Of a stretch of 9,187 nucleotides of DNA, positions 6,743 through 9,187 are shown in pieces. The notes under the pieces are model-generated. The model made no database searches and was not told the DNA's origin. It was given only the letters and a program-made list of their open reading frames with translations. The translations under genes were made by a program, and so were the position numbers. The DNA comes from an uncultured Ruminococcus sp. GTDB taxonomy: Bacteria > Bacillota > Clostridia > Oscillospirales > CAG-272. Within the stretch, counting starts at the first letter, position 1; each line of letters starts with the position of its first letter. Location of the stretch: positions 1 through 9,187 of the forward strand of contig CACZOH010000085.1 in NCBI GenBank assembly GCA_902782785.1. The letters run 5' to 3'.

Positions 6743-7190
6743 TTTGATTTTCCTCCTGATATTTCATCGCAGCGCTTCTTGCAAGCTCGTCGCACCTTTC
6801 GTTATACGGGTGACCGGCGTGACCTTTTATCCAGACGTATTCCACCTTGTGAGGCTCAACGGCGTTGAGCAGTCTGTCCCACAGCTCGACGTTCAGCGCG
6901 GGTTTGTTGTCGGATTTGCGCCAGCCGTTCATACGCCACATTTTCGCCCATCCCTGAGAAAGCCCGTCCGTAACGTATTTTGAGTCGGAGCAGAAAGACA
7001 CCTCGCACGGTCTTTTGAGCGCCTCGAACGCCGAGATCGCGCCGAGAAGCTCCATTCTGTTGTTCGTCGTTTCGGGCTCGCCGCCGCTCATCACCTTCTC
7101 TTTTCCGCGGCAGACGAGAACAGCCGCCCAGCCTCCGGGACCGGGATTGCAAAGGCACGAGCCGTCCGTATAAATAAAAACCTTATCCAT
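6714..7190 (-). CDS. rnhA: Ribonuclease HI
   Basis: 158 residues, close to the 155 of the E. coli enzyme, which cuts the RNA strand of RNA-DNA hybrids in the cytoplasm. The active-site acids are all present: D9 in YTDGSCLCNPGPGG, E47 in TTNNRMELLGA, D69 in FCSDSKYV and D134 in ERCDELAR, with the loop histidine H124 in IKGHAGHPYNERCD. WAKMWRMNGWRKSDNKP (81-97) is the basic handle region. The start at 7190 is chosen over the in-frame ATG at 7226 because AAGGAAG lies 6 nt upstream, and because 7226 lies upstream of the -10 hexamer of the gene's own promoter. It is the first gene of a three-gene operon; its last 29 nt overlap the start of the YAGP/zinc-ribbon gene. A housekeeping enzyme as leader of this operon may simply provide expression. 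Confidence 0.96.
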   Translation of the reverse strand: MDKVFIYTDGSCLCNPGPGGWAAVLVCRGKEKVMSGGEPETTNNRMELLGAISAFEALKRPCEVSFCSDSKYVTDGLSQGWAKMWRMNGWRKSDNKPALNVELWDRLLNAVEPHKVEYVWIKGHAGHPYNERCDELARSAAMKYQEENQNGKISREQK

Positions 7191-7217
7191 AAAACGCTTC
7201 CTTTGTTTTGTATTCCC

Positions 7218-7246
7218 ATTATACACTAATCAACGCAAAATGTCAA
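7218..7246 (-). promoter_or_regulatory. Perfect consensus SigA promoter for the rnhA-YAGP-radical SAM operon
   Basis: On the minus strand, TTGACA (7246-7241), 17-nt spacer, TATAAT (7223-7218), all bases matching. Expected start is near 7211, leaving about 20 nt of leader holding the rnhA ribosome site. No other promoter was seen inside the operon. The small hairpin GCCGT-CTT-ACGGC (7249-7261) lies just upstream of the -35. Confidence 0.92.
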
Positions 7247-7328
7247 GTGCCGTCTTACGGCTTATTGTTTACAAATTTTTTTACAAAGAAAAATGAAACC
7301 GAAAGGCAAAAAGCGTATAATCGGATAT

Positions 7329-8468
7329 ATGAAACGTATTTATCTTGACAACGCGTCCACCACGCGCATATCAAAAACGGCGCTTGACGCTATGACGCCG
7401 TATTTTCAGACGCTCTGGGCAAATCCGTCGGGAGTTCATTCGTCCTCCGCCGCGGCGCGCGCCAGGTATGAGGATTCGCGGAAAAAGGTCGCGGGTATAA
7501 TCGGCTGCGGCGATGATGAAATAATATTCACCTCGTCCGGCTCCGAGGCGAACTGCCTTGCCGTCAAGGGCGCGGCGAGAGCGAACGCGGACAGAGGCAG
7601 ACATATAATCTCATCGTCAGCAGAGCATAAATCGGTCATGCTCGCGCTCGAAGAGCTTTGCTCCGAGGGCTTTGAAGTCACGTATATCGACCCCGGAAAG
7701 GACGGGATCACGGACGCGGAAAAGGTGCGCGCGGCCATACGTGACGATACGACGCTCGTCTGCGTTATGTACGCAAACAACGAAACGGGCGCGGTACAGC
7801 CCGTAAAGGAAATATCGCGCGCAGCGCACGCGGGCGGCGCTCTGTTTTTTACCGATGCGGTGCAGGCGGCGGGAGCTTTGCCGCTTGACGCCTCTTTGAT
7901 CGGAGCCGATATGCTCTCTCTGTCCGGGCATAAAATCAACGCGCCAAAGGGTATAGGCGCGCTTTACGTGAAAAACGGCACGAGGCTCAGACCGCTGATA
8001 AACGGCTCGCAGGAGCGCGGTCTTCGCGGCGGCACGGAAAACGCGGCTTTTGCGGCGTCGTTTGCCGCGGCGCTTTGCGAGGCGCGGGACAGGATATCCG
8101 ATACGGAGCGCGTCGCCGCCCTTCGCGATATGCTGTACCGCAGAATAAAAGCGGACGTGCCGGACGTCGTTATTAACGGCTCGCCGACGTCACGTCTGCC
8201 CGGGATACTGAATCTGACCTTCAAAGGCGTGCAGAACGACGGGCTTCTTCACCTGCTTGACATAGCTGGCATAGAGGCGTCCGCGGTCTCCGCGTGCGAA
8301 GCGAACGCAAGGGAGCCGAGCCACGTTCTGCTCTCGATGGGTCTGAGCGCCGAAGAAGCGAATTCCTCTGTCCGCTTCTCCCTCTGCCGCGACAACACGG
8401 AGGAGGAGATACGGCGCGCGGCGGAGACGGTTTCCGATATCATAAAGAAGCTGCGCTCGGCGTTGTGA
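7329..8468 (+). CDS. Cysteine desulfurase (NifS/IscS-like, class V aminotransferase fold)
   Basis: 379 residues from the ATG at 7329. A pyridoxal-phosphate enzyme that takes sulfur from cysteine as an enzyme-bound persulfide for Fe-S clusters or thiolated cofactors. In this numbering: MKRIYLDNASTT at the N-terminus, SSGSEANCLAVKG (69-81), SAEHKSV with the PLP-stacking His near 100, YANNETGAVQP (148-158), DAVQAAG with the PLP Asp176, SGHK with the Schiff-base Lys202, RGGTEN (233-238), and VSACEANAREPSHVL with the probable catalytic Cys323. A start at 7293 would add 12 basic residues; neither start has a clear ribosome site. I favour 7329 because it matches the family N-terminus. TATAAT at 7316-7321 is too close to that start for a normal leader, and no convincing promoter was found. 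It is divergent from the rnhA operon. No iscU/sufU or thiI lies beside it, so the sulfur acceptor is unknown; not every homologue is a housekeeping IscS, so no symbol is given. Confidence 0.93.
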   Translation: MKRIYLDNASTTRISKTALDAMTPYFQTLWANPSGVHSSSAAARARYEDSRKKVAGIIGCGDDEIIFTSSGSEANCLAVKGAARANADRGRHIISSSAEHKSVMLALEELCSEGFEVTYIDPGKDGITDAEKVRAAIRDDTTLVCVMYANNETGAVQPVKEISRAAHAGGALFFTDAVQAAGALPLDASLIGADMLSLSGHKINAPKGIGALYVKNGTRLRPLINGSQERGLRGGTENAAFAASFAAALCEARDRISDTERVAALRDMLYRRIKADVPDVVINGSPTSRLPGILNLTFKGVQNDGLLHLLDIAGIEASAVSACEANAREPSHVLLSMGLSAEEANSSVRFSLCRDNTEEEIRRAAETVSDIIKKLRSAL

Positions 8469-8477
8469 ACCCCCCGT

Positions 8478-8564
8478 GAACCCCCAACGCTCTCAGGTTC
8501 GCGTCGGGGAACCCCGGGCCCCCGCGAACCCCCAACGCTCTCAAGTTCGCGTCGGGGAACCCCG
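8478..8564 (+). repeat. Two direct copies of a 39-nt GC-rich repeat
   Basis: Copies at 8478-8516 and 8526-8564 differ at one base (G8495 in the first, A8543 in the second) and repeat with a 48-nt period. Each begins GAACCCCCAACGC and ends GCGTCGGGGAACCCCG. Each can fold on itself through CCCC/GGGG plus ACGC/GCGT pairs around a mismatch. A shorter CGTGAACCCCC echo precedes the first copy, and the first nine bases of the terminator at 8581 are an inverted copy of GCGTCGGGG. The pattern is not open-reading-frame-like and looks like a dispersed intergenic repeat, though that needs genome-wide comparison. Confidence 0.85.
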
Positions 8565-8580
8565 TGAATCCCCCGCCTCC

Positions 8581-8603
8581 CCCCGACGCAAGTCGGGGCT
8601 TTT
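8581..8603 (+). terminator. Intrinsic terminator of the cysteine desulfurase gene
   Basis: A perfect 7-bp GC stem, CCCCGAC (8581-8587) and GTCGGGG (8592-8598), with a GCAA tetraloop (GNRA type), followed by CTTTT. It lies 113 nt after the stop codon, beyond the 39-nt repeats. Confidence 0.85.
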
Positions 8604-8648
8604 AAAGAATAAAGAATAAAGCAGAAAGAAAAAAGAATAAATAAGAAG

Positions 8649-8677
8649 TTGACATGTCGGCAGAAATATGATACAAT
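8649..8677 (+). promoter_or_regulatory. SigA promoter with extended -10 for the right-edge gene
   Basis: TTGACA (8649-8654), 17-nt spacer, TACAAT (8672-8677), preceded by TG one base upstream (8669-8670), an extended -10. Expected start is near 8684, giving a leader of about 70 nt. That leader has a small CGGA/TCCG hairpin and a CCCC (8726-8729) able to pair with the GGGG of the ribosome site. Confidence 0.85.
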
Positions 8678-8753
8678 TGAAACGGTTAATGCGGACAAGT
8701 TCCGATATATAACGATAGATTCTAACCCCGTATAAGTTGGAGGGGATATACAA

Positions 8754-9187
8754 ATGATTGCGTGTTATCTTTCCATAGCGATTTTGATCTGTGTTTTCTG
8801 TATTTTCGGAAGATATTTTATTTCAAGAATTATATTTGCGGTTAAACTCAGGGCGTTGTGCAGATCCCGGGGTGCTGAGATGCGCGCGACATCTGCATTT
8901 TGGTGGTTTAAAAGCATTAGTTCAAAAAACTGCGACTTTTATATTGAAACGGATAAAACGGTTTTTTCCGTCAAGCTGATCGGTTTTATATCAAAGAAAA
9001 ATATGATATGTTTTATAGATGAGCGGCACTACTCAAGGAAAAATATGAGTTTTCAGTTTCACGGCTCGGCTTTTCAAATAGAATACAAGACGCATGAAAT
9101 GCCGGCGCATAACTTCAGGTATAAATACGGATCGGATCATATAAAGAATTGGGAGCCCTGTTATGTGATATGCCCGAAGATACTGAA
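8754..9187 (+). CDS. Unrecognised single-pass membrane protein, cut by the right edge
   Basis: The reading frame is open from the ATG at 8754 through the end of the window, 144 codons, with no stop reached. GGAGGGG lies 8 nt upstream and an extended -10 promoter is present, so this is a real expressed gene. The N-terminus starts MIACYLSIAILICVFCIFGR, a membrane anchor extending to about residue 30. A short basic stretch with KLRALCRSRG follows, then a soluble, aromatic-rich part that includes FWWFKSISSKNCDFYIETDK and HYSRKNMSFQF. No catalytic motif is visible and I do not recognise a family. Its base composition looks more AT-rich than that of the desulfurase gene before it. Function unknown. 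Confidence 0.8.
   Translation, partial: MIACYLSIAILICVFCIFGRYFISRIIFAVKLRALCRSRGAEMRATSAFWWFKSISSKNCDFYIETDKTVFSVKLIGFISKKNMICFIDERHYSRKNMSFQFHGSAFQIEYKTHEMPAHNFRYKYGSDHIKNWEPCYVICPKIL

Noticed and set aside
7191..7226. Upstream ATG at 7226 as the rnhA start
   Set aside because: It lies upstream of the -10 hexamer (7218-7223), so it would not be in the transcript; the ATG at 7190 has a good ribosome site.
7316..7321. TATAAT just before the desulfurase ATG as a leaderless promoter
   Set aside because: No -35 at suitable spacing and no TG extension; a leaderless transcript would be needed, so it is not claimed.
8478..8564. The 39-nt repeats as a CRISPR array
   Set aside because: Only two copies, separated by 9 nt, far too short for a spacer; no cas genes nearby.
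8249..8698. Minus-strand open frame of 149 codons across the end of the desulfurase gene and the GC-rich repeats
   Set aside because: It lies antisense to a clear cysteine desulfurase, its repetitive Gly/Arg/Ser part is just the translated 39-nt repeats, and the plus-strand terminator and promoter run through it.
8726..8745. CCCC/GGGG pairing across the ribosome site of the right-edge gene as a riboswitch or thermosensor
   Set aside because: Only four base pairs with a 12-nt loop; no known riboswitch core seen in the leader.

Overview
The window reads as chromosomal DNA from a Firmicutes-like bacterium, probably an uncultured member of the Clostridia of moderate GC content. I infer this from four things: strong GGAGG-type ribosome binding sites, near-consensus SigA promoters (TTGACA-17-TATAAT), a FakA-type DAK2 kinase, and a YtvI-like (sporulation-associated) member of the AI-2E transporter superfamily. 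No rRNA, tRNA, CRISPR array, transposase or phage gene was recognised. Placement below class is not supported by anything I can see.

Left part (1-2990): a minus-strand pair, a YtvI-like AI-2E-family membrane protein followed by fakA (cut by the left edge), is read from a consensus promoter at 1945-1973. Back to back with it is a plus-strand LysR-type regulator whose upstream region carries three TGATATA heptamers. Middle (3019-5048): a minus-strand hypothetical membrane protein with its own perfect consensus promoter and its own terminator, then a plus-strand acyltransferase-3 family membrane protein. That gene ends at a hairpin shared with the convergent operon to its right.

The most interesting block is 5058-7246, a compact minus-strand operon of three overlapping genes behind a perfect SigA promoter. 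The order is rnhA (RNase HI), a protein with four Tyr-Ala-Gly-Pro (YAGP) motifs plus a Pro-Glu-Glu repeat and a C-terminal double zinc ribbon, and a radical SAM/SPASM enzyme with a complete set of auxiliary cluster cysteines. The overlaps are 29 nt and 4 nt. This layout suggests a peptide- or protein-modifying radical SAM enzyme acting on the YAGP-motif protein, which would be an unusual, non-secreted, RiPP-like pair. The sequence shows the pairing and the motifs; the enzyme-substrate relationship is inference.

Divergent from that operon is a NifS/IscS-type cysteine desulfurase (7329-8468). It is followed by two near-identical 39-nt GC-rich repeats, an intrinsic terminator and a consensus promoter. 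That promoter drives an unrecognised single-pass membrane protein (8754 onward), cut by the right edge.

The non-coding stretches (1827-2063, 3654-3905, 7191-7328, 8469-8753) are all under 300 bases. Their promoters, hairpins and repeats are listed individually.
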